DNA from: Ottelia alismoides
Lineage: Eukaryota > Streptophyta > Magnoliopsida > Alismatales > Hydrocharitaceae
Direction: 5' to 3'
Assembly: GCA_037367405.1 (NCBI GenBank)
Contig: JAZKJV010001874.1
Location: 62,001-126,000 of the forward strand
DNA length: 64,000 bases
Positions 38,514 to 50,133 of the stretch are shown piece after piece. Below the pieces are notes generated by a model that ran no database searches, had not been told where the DNA came from, and worked only from the letters and a program-made list of their open reading frames with translations. Made by a program: the position numbers and the translations under genes. Positions within the stretch are counted from its first letter, which is position 1. Every line of letters begins with the position of its first letter.

Positions 38514-38650
38514 CCTACTCAATACAATGATGAGCGTGAAAGTACAATCTTTTTATCTTGTCAAATTTTAGAGGTAGGTGATAAACACAAAGTTGTACAA
38601 ACACTTAGGTTGGCCTGGGATTTGGGCACTACTCCTTAGTGTGTACATAG
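38514..38650 (-). other. Element A leader fragment between B and C
   Basis: Only 137 bp of A remain between the two insertions. It matches the leader of C at 50275-50400 (ctttttatcttgtc, gttgtacaaacacttagg, gggcacta-tccttagtgtgt). It contains CCTAC (38514-38518, B duplication) and CATAG (38646-38650, C duplication). Confidence 0.8.
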
Positions 38651-41600
38651 TGATATACACGAAATTCACGGGGTCTAAAATAGTGTCTCACACAAGGCGG
38701 AGACAACCGTTGCTGTGGCGACCCTCAAATGAATCTCGTATAAAATCAACAATTAACCCACACTATAGATCAAGCAATAAGAAATAAATGTGAAGTTAAA
38801 ATTTATTTTTAACTCTGCGCAAAACATGTATAGAGCAAGTATGCAGAGAGTTCGAACACAGGGAGCAAGGCAGGATAGATCAACAAATGTGTGTGTATGA
38901 GTGTGAAGTGTTGTCAACAATATGCAATGCAAAAGTTTTTGTGGGTTTTTAATTTTTATATTTTTTATTTGTTTTTAATTTTTAATTTTGTATTTTGATT
39001 TTTAATTTTCTGATTTTTTATTTTCTTTTATATTTTATAATGTTTATATTTTCTTTTTCAATATAGGAGTATATATACAATGTGAGGAAAGAGAGGATAC
39101 TATATTTCTAAGAATAGGTAAAAATAGTCAAAAACCAGTAAATCAAATATTTTTGGTCTTTTTATAATTTTATACTGTTTTTTTATTTTTGGGAATTTTT
39201 CAAAATGTTTTTGGTATTTTTAAATATCAAGATAAAGGAAAGCAGTGGACTAGGTTACTGGCCGAAATCAAAATGGAAATGAAAAATATCAAACAGTCAA
39301 CAAAATTTTCCAAACTAATTTTAAAATAAAGATAATAAAAAGAGGAAACTACAGAACTTGAGTTTGCAATTTTTTGAGTTTTCTAAAATTTTTTAGATTT
39401 TTTGGACGTTTTTATGTATTTTCTAATTTTTAAGGTTTTTCTTTTGAAATTTTTAGTGATTTTTTGGACTAACACTAAAATAGGTTAAGATAGACAGTAG
39501 ATAATTTTTTGGGAATTTTTCGAGGTATTTTAATCTTTTTTTGGTATTTTCTAAGCTAGACAGTACTGAAATAAGGAGTTTTTGATTTTTAATAAATATG
39601 AAAATGCAATAAAATCAAAAACTAAAAATATGGCGTAAAAGTGCAAGTGAACAGGAGCTTAACTTGGTTTTTATGGAATTTTTCGAATCAAAATGATGCC
39701 TTTAATAAATAAGGGAAACATGCAAAAATACAAAGACTGGTAGGGACCTGTTTGTAAATAGATCAAAATCTGAGGGCCTTTGCGCAATTTTTACCCAAAA
39801 TTTATACTGAATAAAATAATTACTAGACCGGACATCAATAGCAAAAGCTGCAGGGATGCTCTTGCAAAATCTCCCAGACGCACGTGCGTTACACGCACGC
39901 CTGGCGGGGGCACAAATACAATATCACAAAAATACGAGGGCTGAAATGTAAAATGTCCAGATGTTTTATAACTGTATGTGAGAATTTTGGCACTAAAACT
40001 AAATATGCGAAAGGCCCGGGGTCCTCCTGCAAAATGCCCAGATGCACGTGACAAGCACGTGCGCCAGGCGAGGACATGTTTGCAATTCTAAAGAGTTTGG
40101 GGGTCTTTCACTAAATATTACAAAAATACTAAAGCAGACGATGAATGTTTAAGGGCTATATAATAAATACAAAAAGGGAGTGGGCGTAGGAGCAAAATAC
40201 CCACTCAAAGGCGCTATCCAACGGCTCGCATCGCGTCACTTATGCCACGTGTCAGTGCACGGCGCCACGATACCGCTTCGCCTCAGACGGCCCGGATTAG
40301 ATGATCAGAATGGGATGAACGGTCCTGGGCTCTCCGGATCCGACGAGTACTGCTGCGCTGGAAGAACGGCTGCAAGATCGACGGCTCTCGAGAGGGCTGG
40401 AAGAACGGGAGATGAACTCGCCCAGGGCGAGTTTGGAGCTGGTGGCGCGTGATCCTCCGGCCTCCTTCAAGCCCGCCGACGGTCCCTCCTAGCTCCTGGA
40501 AGGTTCCCTGACCCAACGGCGAAGCCAAAATGGGCGGAGGAGCCCTGTTGCTCCGCCGCGAGGTCAAGGGGGACGCGTGGCTCCATGTAGCACTTTTTCG
40601 GCCAAAAATCGACCCTCAGGGGGGTCTGTTGCACCTGAGGACATGCGAAATGAATGCACAGCGACAGTAGAAGTTCCTCAGGGCATAAGCGGGTGATATG
40701 GTGATGTAGGGAGCGGAAATGGGGGCTCGCCGAGCAAGCTCCAACGAGGTGGAGAATGTGGCGCTCTGGCGGTGCGAAATCAAAATGGAGGTGTGGAGTA
40801 GATACTACAGCTACTAGAAATAAAAATATGCAAAGAAAAAGGGAATAAAGACCAGCCTCAAGCCCAGGAAGGGCAAGGGAAAAACCTCACAGTGGCGTGG
40901 CTACCGGAGATGATTGGAACACGCCTAGGCCCTCTGCTGCACCTCGACAAGGTTGGGGATCAACCCCCTGTCACCGGGGATCCCAAGCTGATCGCTTGGA
41001 GGTCTGAAGGTCGGCCAAGAATGGTTCAAAAGAGGAAGAGAAGGATGGGGGTGTTTTTGAAAGATGGTCGACGGGGCTTGCAAATCGAGTTGCATAGCTC
41101 GATGCAATGGTCCACACCCCAAGGAGAACCTTGGGTGTGTATGATCATTGATCGAGGAAAAATTTTCATGAAGAAAGTGACACGAAATGGTGAAAGACGA
41201 AGCCCCCAAAAAACCTTGAAACTGGGTCGAAACCGGTTCTGACAACCTACAGGACCTAGGGTCAGAGAGTTGACCAGAGGTGAACTCTCCTGGCCCCCTG
41301 GTTGGTCTACGTGGACCAACCAGGAAAAACCTGGAAAAAATTATTTCTAAAATCATTTTAAAATAGTAAATGGTATTATTTTATTTAGGTTATAAAATAA
41401 AAAGTGTTTATAATTTTATAAACTATTTTATAGTGATTTTTAATTATTTTTATGAAGAATATTTTTACAAGTTGCTTTTTATAGCCTATATAGGTATTTT
41501 ACCTGTATATTTTAGTATTTTATTTTTATTTGGTATTTTTCATTTTATTCTTTTTATTTAGTATTTTATAAGATCATAGGATACTTTTATACACATAAAT

Positions 41601-42195
41601 ATATTTTTATTTTATTTTTCTGATTTATTTTGTATAATTAATAAATTATAAGTCTGTATTATGTAGGTATAAGTATAGGTGTAATACCTATGAATTTTAT
41701 TTACATGTATTTTATTTTGAGTTTTATTTAAGTTTTTATTCCTGATTTAATGTACATACTTATTATAAGTAATATTTACATAATTATAAAAATACAAAAA
41801 TATACAAATAATGAATAAATAATAAATTGAATATTTTAATCAGTACAATTGTACAATGTGGGTCCAAAACTCAACTTTCAAACCGTAGCTCCGCCAAATG
41901 CAAAACCACTGTCATTAAATAGCTTATTTTATTCTATATACAATTAAAGGTGAGTTTGCTGCATTTAGATTTTTCGTCTGTGAGATACGGGTCTGGGAAG
42001 TTGGGATTCTGGAATTTTATTCAGATCATAACTTTTTATCCGTATATTATTTTTTAGTGAAATCAATTTTTTATTTTTCTATATAAAATTATCTACAACT
42101 TTCATGTACAAAGTTTCTTTATTTGATGTATAAAAAGTGGAACCAAAAATAGGTCCCAAAATAAATAAAGAATGAATGGAACATGTATTGGTATC
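38651..42195 (-). repeat. 3' LTR of C, main part
   Basis: It starts tgatatacacgaaattcacg, identical to the 5' copy. It contains gttcgaacacagggagc at about 38850 and a GC-rich block at 40180-41000 with ccaacggctcgc, gccacgtgtcag and ggcccggattagatgatc. The last bases before solo LTR D are GTATC. The LTR resumes at 45200 and ends at 45473. Confidence 0.9.
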
Positions 42196-43369
42196 TGACG
42201 AGTCGCTAAATACGTTATTTAATTTGGTCACGTTGTAATACGTGTACTTAGCGAGTCGGTCAGAACCGAGAGAAGATCTCCGTGAAGAGTGTCTCGGCTT
42301 AATTTATATCCCGGGCAAGTCCGGGGTCGAACTCAGGGAGGCAAAGGAACAACTTGGGTGTTAATTCGAAAATAAAGATCTAGATTTCCAAGGCGGTATT
42401 TTTTTAGATTTTTTATGCAAATAGAATGCAAATGCAAGTGAATTACAACACTAAGAAAACACACAACAAGGCCAAATTAATTTTAATGTCAAATTAATCC
42501 AATTTAGCCAAATTATATTTTTCCTAGAGTCCTAATCCAGAGATGAATGCAAGGTACTTTTTTTTGGAATTTTAGGGGTTAAAATGCAACAACGAAAAAT
42601 GCGCACTTTTTATGGGTTTTTTCGCAATTTATCACACAAACAGAAAGCAAAAATTATGAAAAAATTAGTGAGACTAAAAGATGATGCAAGGAAGCTACAG
42701 TAATATTTTTAGAATTTTTTGACAAAATATGAATTTTTTATGGATTTTTTAGTGAAATCAGAGTGACAGTGAGTAAATAATTTCTAATAAATCCACCTTA
42801 TCAAATTAATCAAAATGCGAATTATCTCAAGTAGATGTTTTCATATAGAATCCAGTAGACTTGAAATTTCGCAAAAAAGATGTCTGTGGATTTAATTAAA
42901 AATCAAATACTAAATTCACTCTACGAATTATTTCAGGCACAAGACATCTCCATTTTGGTTGAAATTTGGACAGTAAGTTAAGCACGCATCAAAGCATAAA
43001 ATATAATTTTTGTGGGATTTTTAGAGCAATCGTGTATGAGATATAATTTTAAGAGCACGGAATGGGTAAAATATGAAAAATTTCAGTTTAACAACTTTAA
43101 TTAATTACCCATATCTCACAAAAATACAAATAAATACCCACAATGTAGAGAATTAGTTGCTCAACATGAAAGTATTTTTCATTGAATATAAAGATGCAAG
43201 ATAGGTGTCCAAATTAACAAGAGAACACAGGGGTGTTTGTGCAAATACAGAAATTAAAAAGAAACTCAAACTTATGTACAGGGACTGATATGAAATATTC
43301 TAAACTTATAATAAAAAAAACACAATTTTTACATTAAAAAAAATAAGGAAAAAGTGACCTTCTTCTTCA

Positions 43370-43720
43370 CGGCTATGCACAGGAGGTGGAGAACCCAATG
43401 GGGTTGGCTGCAGGCGGCGGCCGTGCGCGGCCGCGAGGAGGAGGCGGCGCCGCGCGGAGTGGCGGACGGCTGGGGGGGTACGCGGCGGAGGCGGTGGAGG
43501 CGCGGGGAGAGCCTGCGGAGGCAGCTGCTGAGGTGGAGTCGACGGTGGGCGGCGGAGACGGCCTGCTGTTGGCGTGGTGGAGGCGACGGTGGGGCGCGGC
43601 GTAGGGGCGCCGGGTGGCTCGCGTGCAGCCGCGACAGCGGTAGGTGGTGGCCGGCGGAGGGAACGGAGGAGAGGGGGCGGCGGCGGCTGGGCCGCTGCTG
43701 CTCCCGTGCGTTTTTTTTTT
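43370..43720 (-). other. CpG-dense GC-rich block in solo LTR D
   Basis: A block of very high GC in an AT-rich LTR, with cggcggccgtgcgcggccgc and many GGAGG/GGCGG words, ending in long T-runs at 43715-43800. In the sense direction it lies downstream of the TATA box, so it would be the transcribed leader of the LTR. The open frames of both strands here are low-complexity (R, G, A, W, E) and I do not call them genes. Confidence 0.7.
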
Positions 43721-44244
43721 GATTTTTTTTTAATTTTTTTTTTGCTGTAATGAAAGACTTTTTTTTTGTTTTAAATTTTTTTTATCTTTTTTTTAAATTT
43801 TCTTTAGAAAGGAAATATATACACACAAAAAGGGGTAAAATGGTAGTGCGAAAATCAGTTGGTGGTGGTAATGATATGGAAAAAGAAACTATTGTGGTGA
43901 TGATTTGTGGAGTAAAACAAATGAAGGATGGTGGTGGTAATATGATGGATTAAAAAATTTACAAAGATAAAAATAAAGACAAGATGAACTAAAATTACCT
44001 ACGATGAACGGTCGCCTATGATGTGCTCTCGTGAGCACGGTCTTCGCTCAAATCGTCGGCGTGCGATGAGCTCGAGCAGCGCGCGGTTGCGGCTGCAATG
44101 TTGGCCAAAAAAACCAACGGATCACACCGGAGAAAGGGCCGTCGTCGCTCGACCGCGGTTGCGTCGCTGTCACCGATTCAACTCAGGGAACTAGGCTCTC
44201 CTCACATAAAGATGGATCAAAGGCAAATTGAGGAGGATGGGATG

Positions 44245-44252
44245 TATATATA
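44245..44252 (-). promoter_or_regulatory. TATA box of solo LTR D
   Basis: Minus-strand CTATATATACATCCCATCC, a canonical plant TATA context, about 500 bp before the GC-rich block in the sense direction. Confidence 0.55.
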
Positions 44253-45473
44253 GATGATGAAATGAGAGGTTATTAAAGTGGTGGGAGGTTATATTATTAA
44301 TGGAGTTGAATGGGAAGTTTAAAAAATGGTGGAGTTGAATGGAGGTTGGTGGTAAAGAGTTGAATGGTGGTTATTGTAGAGAATGGAAATTAAATAAATA
44401 AATGAAATAAAGTTGGCTACTTTAATTATAATAATTTAAAAAGAGAAGACAAAAAGTGGAGAATTTACAAAAGAAGACAAAACACTATGTACACATTTTT
44501 TTACTTTTCTAATATGTATATTTTTTTTGTCTTTTTAATAAGAGATATTTACAATAGAAAAATACAATAAAATAGTACAATTGAAATACAACACAATCAC
44601 GATATTTTTGTATTTTTAGTAATTATGAAAGATACAATAAAAATTTAAGAAAGAATGAATATATACAAGGTATACAATGTACATCTAGGTCCCAAAACCC
44701 AACTTTTGCAAATGAGCTCCGATTTTAATGAAATCACTTCCGTTGGATAGATAATTTTCTAACTTGAACTTTAAAAGTGAGTTTGGTGAATTTGGAGTTC
44801 ATACGGAGCGGGAATTTAGCTTGGAAGTTGGTCTTTACAGCTTTTTCTCATTGGGATCTAGGAGTATTTATTTGAGGTAAAATTTGTTTTGTATTTTTGT
44901 ATTTTTATATACATTGATATGAACATGTTGGAAAAAGAATTAGCCAAAAAGGAGTTGATATGAAATTATTAAAAAATACATAAAGTTTTGGGCTATTTAC
45001 ATGTATAAAACTCCTTTGATTTTTGCGGCTTTTTATGTGTAATTTATTTTGTACAATCTAATATACAATAATTCATGTATTTTATTTACAAGAGTCATTT
45101 GTTAATTTAATGAATTTATGTACATTTTTATGAGCTTTTACTCGGGGATTTTGCTAAAATCAAGATATTGAGATGATGAATCGTGGATTCATCAGTATCT
45201 GACCCTTATCTCCCCCTACTTTCTTCCTTGTCGACCTATTCATCAAGATGCCTAGGTCTCAGGGTTTCGGGTCATAAAATATTTACAATATTTTATTCTT
45301 TTTCTTTTCTTTTATTTATTCTATAATTTTGGCTTTAATTACTGTATTTTATACATTAATTTTATGCACATGCATGAATGCTAAGATGCTCTATTTAATG
45401 CTATTTACAAGCATTTGCTAGGGTTTTTGAGGCCAAAATGATAGAATAAAGATGATGAAATGTGGATTCATCA

Positions 45474-45488
45474 TCCCCCTATACTTTA
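45474..45488 (-). other. Polypurine tract of C
   Basis: The minus strand reads TAAAGTATAGGGGGA and abuts the LTR start TGATGAATCC. Confidence 0.85.
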
Positions 45489-47460
45489 CCTTTGCTAGTC
45501 CCTAGCAAACACTTATGCAATAAGTGCAAAAAGACAAAGAAAGAAAAGAAAAAGAAGACTTGGATTAATTTTGATTATCAAACTTGTCTTCACAAAATCA
45601 AAGTTTGGAGCTTAAGTCGGACCTTTGGAATTTTAGTGCAGGCGGAACCTTAGTGAGAATTGAATTTGAAATCCAACAATCCCTGAGAATCCCAAAACTT
45701 TGTCCAGGTCTCCTCAATAACCAGGTCAGAAATACTTCAACTCATACGCAAACTCTTACGACTATGAATCTGACTCGTACAGTATGAGTGATGGTGGCTC
45801 TCCCCAACTAGAATGACCAAGAAACTGACTTCTCCAATATGACAACCCAATGATTCCCCAATCCAACAACTCATCCCTCAAGGAGCAGGATATTCCCTTC
45901 TAAGTTCAAGTGGCAACCGGCTCAAGAGGAGGGGGTAAAGAGAAGAATGGACGGTAGCCAGTGTAGCTACCTATCCTAGGATGCAAGACCAGTGTAGTCA
46001 AGTCATCCAGCTGCAGGCTCACATGATTTGACTTTGAAGCTCAAACTTACTTATTTGACTTTACAACATATGTACACTCCTGCAGGCATTTTTATTTTTG
46101 TACAGGCCTGTCCACTTTTTTGGAGTTTTTGCTTTTTGCAATTTTTTTGAATACTATATACATCAGCATTTACATAGGGAGTTTTTCCTCTTAAGCCAGT
46201 AGACTATCCCTCTTTTGAAGCTTTATTGCAACCCACGATCTCCTATCCTCGAAACTCATCATTACTGGATGGGTTGGGGCGCACTTCCCTCCCTAGAGGA
46301 GGACAAGTGTTTCCACCTGTGTGCGTCTCATACGGGCAAATCCAACCTCCTTACCACTCCAACTGAGTTGAGCCATGTGAAAGGTACAAGTGTCCAAGTT
46401 AGGTCATTATCAACAAGAGGCCTGCGTGTGCTCCGAAATACTCTACTTAGGTAGTCAAGAATTCATTGAACCAAGTCCCGTGATCCTCAAAGAATTAAGT
46501 CAACTAGACCTGAAGTACCTCAATTCTAGCTCCTATAAGGTTCATGTTAATTAGGCAGATTTTAAGGTCCAACCAAGCTCCAATCTTCGGACTTTACTTA
46601 GACTCGTTCAACCATCAAACTCAATCCGAAAAATGCTCATGCTATGCAATGCTGTGCATAAAATATTTTTGTGATGTAATTTTTAAAGATTTTGAACTTT
46701 TTATGGATTTTTGAAAAGATGATGATGATGATGATGCATATGCATTTTTTTAGATTTTTCAAAAAGATTTTTCAAATGTTTTTGGATTTTAATTTTTGCA
46801 AATGTTTTTGGATTTTTTTTCTTTTTTTTGAAAACAAAAGTTTTGGCTAAAAACTAGTGAAAAATATGTACACGAGAGTGCTTCTTATATATACAAGAAG
46901 TGGATTTTAAGAATTTACATGGTAAGTGCTCACATATATACAGTGGATTTTGGTGTGATGTATACATTCCTCAAACTTATTTGACACAAGTTTTTCAAAC
47001 AATTTTGAAAACTATAGTCCAAAATAATTTTTACAAATAGTTTGTTACAAACATGTACACACATTTGAAAATCATTTTGCAAAGGATTTCAAACAGTATA
47101 GATGGATTTTTCAAAGTATTTTTGCAACCATTTTTCAAACCATTTGCAAATAGTTTTTCAACATTTTATTTCACACACAGGAAATAATTTTTTTCAATCC
47201 AACTGTTTTTACAAAGGTTGAAAACATGTAACAAAACGTTTTCAAATAGTTTTCAAAAGATTTTTCACAGAGATTTTCAAACTATTTTTCAAACGTTTTG
47301 CAAAAAATATCTTCACCTGATTTATTAATCAGTAAATACAAAAAGAATTTGAGGAATGATAACATATTTTTATTAAGATTTTTAATGAATTTTAAAGAAT
47401 TATTACCCATATACGAAAGTACGAGTTATGGCTAAAGTATATACGTAGTATATACGACCC
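45489..47460 (-). other. Element C non-coding 3' interior
   Basis: It aligns with B 25175-25408 plus 29084-30790. It contains a (GAT)6 microsatellite at 46718-46736 and the T-rich ttttcaaa tract at about 46690-47320. No conserved reading frame is visible. Confidence 0.65.
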
Positions 47461-47462
47461 CC

Positions 47463-48061
47463 CTATACTTAGCATGAGCTATGTCCTCATAGATCAGAGA
47501 GAAAAAGAGAAGACATAACTCGTACTGAGTATAGAACAGTCTAAAGAATAAATGAATAATAGATGAACGAACGAATGAGAAGTTGACCGCCCCCCCCCCC
47601 CATACTTAGGATCAAATAATCCTAAGTATAGCAGACTGTACACAAAGCAGGGAGGGTCAAGGGTGGGAATGAACAGATCGTACTCAGACTATCTCCCCCT
47701 ATACTTAGGGTAAAATATCCCTAAGTATAGACAAGAAGAGGAGACAATGGAGAGGATCAAAGAATAGATTCACTCGGGGTGCACACCCCCCTATACTTAG
47801 GACAACGTCCTAAGTATAGAAAACCGTCTAAAAGAGGGCAACACCTTTCTGATAGATACAGAAGATAGAATAGGAAAAGAAGAAAAGGAGAAAAGATATC
47901 AACAGATGGAAGAAGATATAGAATGATGTACACATCACTCCACCTATACTTAGGGTAAAAGAAGCCCTAAGTATAGGCAACAACAGGAATAATGAGATGG
48001 AACAATGAATGAATACTCGGCTCGTCCACCCCCCTATACTTAGGACAAAGTACGTCCTAAG
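47463..48061 (-). repeat. Hairpin array with PPT-like arms, element C
   Basis: The large hairpin 47463-47534 pairs ctatacttagcatgagctat with ataactcgtactgagtatag, mismatches being mostly G-T type. Five short ones follow: 47601-47631, 47699-47730, 47791-47819, 47944-47976 and 48034-48061. Stem bases alternate GGA/TCC, GGG/CCC, GGAC/GTCC, GGG/CCC and GGAC/GTCC, so both sides change together. Most carry a C-run on the plus-strand left, giving a sense-strand AAGTATAGGGGG after the stem; the 47944 copy has only cc. A run of 13 C at 47588-47600 precedes the first. Confidence 0.9.
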
Positions 48062-48153
48062 CAAGGCAAAAACGAGAATGGGTGGACGAGCAAAATGGGA
48101 GAGAGAACAAAGGTACAGAAGGGAATATACAATAGAGATGGATATACACAGGA

Positions 48154-50133
48154 TCAAGAAGGCAGAAAGCTAACCTTCTTGCGAGACCGCTGAGGGATAG
48201 ATCTAGTGTGGTGCAGGTCGACATCGGGGTCCATAGTGGACGGAAGCCGATCAAGGTCGACAGAGTGAAGGCCCTCAGTGGAATCAAATCGAAAAGGCAC
48301 GAACTGATCAGTGGAAGTAGTATGGCTAGGTTCGGCCTTGGTGGTCCTATGATGTGAAGGCGCAGACGTGTGAGTGGAAGAAGTGTGGTCAGGTCTGGCC
48401 TTGGAAGTCTCGCAGATATCAAAGTGGAATGGGACAAACTCATCATCCTCGAAAGAAGTGTAATCGGAGTTGTCTTGCGAGGGGTCGTCCAGGTCAAAAT
48501 CAAAAGGAACGAAATCATCGGTGGAAGTATACGAACTCAGATCATCCTCAAGAGTTTCACCTGGGTCTTTTGTTTCCTTATGAGGTCTCTCAAAATAATG
48601 GGCAACATCATAACCGACCTCAATCATCTTTACTTGTGAGTGACCAGGAACGGACTGATCAGTGGAAGTAGTCAAACCAGGCCCGTCCTGTCTAGTCTTG
48701 GTATCTGCCCTTCGCTCAAAAGGTTCAATCACATAAATACTTTGGATTTCATCAACAGATCGCCACACACTAGGAGGAGGAAACTCAAGGTCCATGCTTT
48801 CCGATTTCCTCCCTTTTCGGGGGATTCGTCGGGTCTCATCAGAGGTCGCTAAGCAAGCATCTCTAATATCCTCAGATCAATCACAGGCCTCAGAGTCAGC
48901 TATAATCGGTGAAGGTGCATCAGATGCCGGTCTCTGGTCAACTGTGGGTGTGGTGATCAAAACTTCGCTCTCGTCAATAGGACGGAAGCGAATCTCTCCT
49001 GATCCGTAGTCAATAACGACCCTCGTAGAGGCGAGAAATGGCCATCCCAGGATGATTGGAGATGGCTTCCCTATGGGAAACACGACAAAGTCAACATGAT
49101 GGCTCGTGCCCTGAATAGAAATGACGGCGTTTTCAAGGATACCCTTCGGCCTCTTTATTGATCCATCAGCAAACTGAACGATCATCCTGGTTTTCCTGAG
49201 AGGCCCTAGGTGAAGATACTGTACCAGCGAGAAGGGTAATATGCTAATAGACGCACCGCCGTCTAGGAGAATGTGATCACAAGTATAGTCAGAGATGGTG
49301 CAAGTGATAAAAGGTGTAGCTGTGTTCTTCTTCCTGGGAATGGGACGGTGTGTGATGGCGTGGGCAGTGGCCATGGTCAGAATGTGATGCTCAGATTTGC
49401 TCATCCGTTTTCTCTTCTTGGGAAGAGGAGCAAATAATTGGGTCATGGCCTGCTGAAGTGGGGCTTGGATGATCTCATGAATAATAGCCACCACTTCAGG
49501 TTTAGATAGCATTTTTTTGAATTTTTAGACCTCCTCCATACAAGGGAGGAAGTCGGAATCAGCGTGTACATGAGGAGTGCCCAAAGCAGTATGTACATAG
49601 GCACCCTCGGGGTTGGAGATGGGACAAGAAGTGAATGGATGTGTGGTCAAATGATTGGGCAATTGGCCCCTCTCCTCACAACACGGCTCGATCGTGTGTC
49701 TCCTAATATCTTTTTGTGTTTTTATGTTTTTCTCATTTTTTTGTATTTTTGGTGATTGCAAGATCCCATGATCACCCACAATTGAATCTGTAGCCTTACT
49801 GAATAGAGCACTATTCTTATATTCTCTCAACATGGCAAGATTATCTTTCATCAAATCAGTGTGCTCTATCATCAGGATCAACATGTCACTCATGGAGATC
49901 GAGGGAGGTGACTCCAACAGGTCAGACTTGGGTGGATGTGAAAGTGGAGGTGGATAATATGCAGGTGGAGGTGGAGGTGGGTAGAAATCCGAGTCCTGAA
50001 ACTGTGGCTGAGGAGGATATGTACAAAAGTCAGAAAAAGTAGGAGGAGGATCCTCCTGATAAAAGGGAGGTGGACCGGCTGGAGGGTACGAGGAATCCGC
50101 AAAATCCGGATAAAAATCACTCCAGGGATCCAT
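48154..50133 (-). pseudogene. gag-pro: gag-protease polyprotein of C (two premature stops)
   Basis: One frame of 659 codons runs from MDPWSDFYPDF (50133) to a stop at 48154, interrupted only by TAA at codon 203 and TGA at codon 419. B has CAA (Gln) at the first site, so that stop is a C-to-T change. Order: P/Y-rich N-terminus (residues 10-75, with PPPPPPAYYPPP), helical middle (75-235), basic cluster KKRKR (239-243, possible nuclear signal), retropepsin (about 255-375; LLDGGAS with Asp at 291, and IILGWPFL downstream), then an acidic tail (447-659). The tail repeats a 24-residue unit with SVP or FVPF cores at 494, 541, 566 and 611 and a decayed one at 590. No zinc knuckle and no pol. The D-x-G-A-S form is that of Athila/Tat proteases. 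The hairpin array begins 90 bases after the stop. Confidence 0.9.

Larger units (their letters stand above)
42196..45194 (-). mobile_element. Solo LTR D inside the 3' LTR of C
   Basis: It begins TGACGAGTCG and ends gattcatca, with an exact 5-bp duplication GTATC (42191-42195 and 45195-45199). The undisturbed site is seen in the C 5' LTR (ttggtatctgacccttatc at about 54990). It is 2999 bp long. It belongs to a related family with its own sequence: gggtcgaactcagggagg at about 42327, a very GC-rich block at 43370-43720, and a TATA box at 44245. Its outer end is the perfect 9-bp inverted repeat TGATGAATC/GATTCATCA, as in G. No PBS or PPT adjoins. Confidence 0.95.

Noticed and set aside
38845..38865. 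gttcgaacac in LTRs as a pol III B box
   Set aside because: It partly fits the GGTTCGANNCC consensus, but no A box at proper distance is seen and other LTRs vary at key bases. It is better described as a conserved LTR motif.
43354..43722. 122-codon R/G/A-rich frame in solo LTR D
   Set aside because: Low-complexity product of a very GC-rich block. Both strands and several frames are open there for the same reason.
47601..48061. Regular palindromic repeats that could be mistaken for a CRISPR array
   Set aside because: Repeats are not identical and spacers are of unequal length (about 60-125 bases). They are also shared between three copies of a plant retrotransposon. The hairpins belong to the element.
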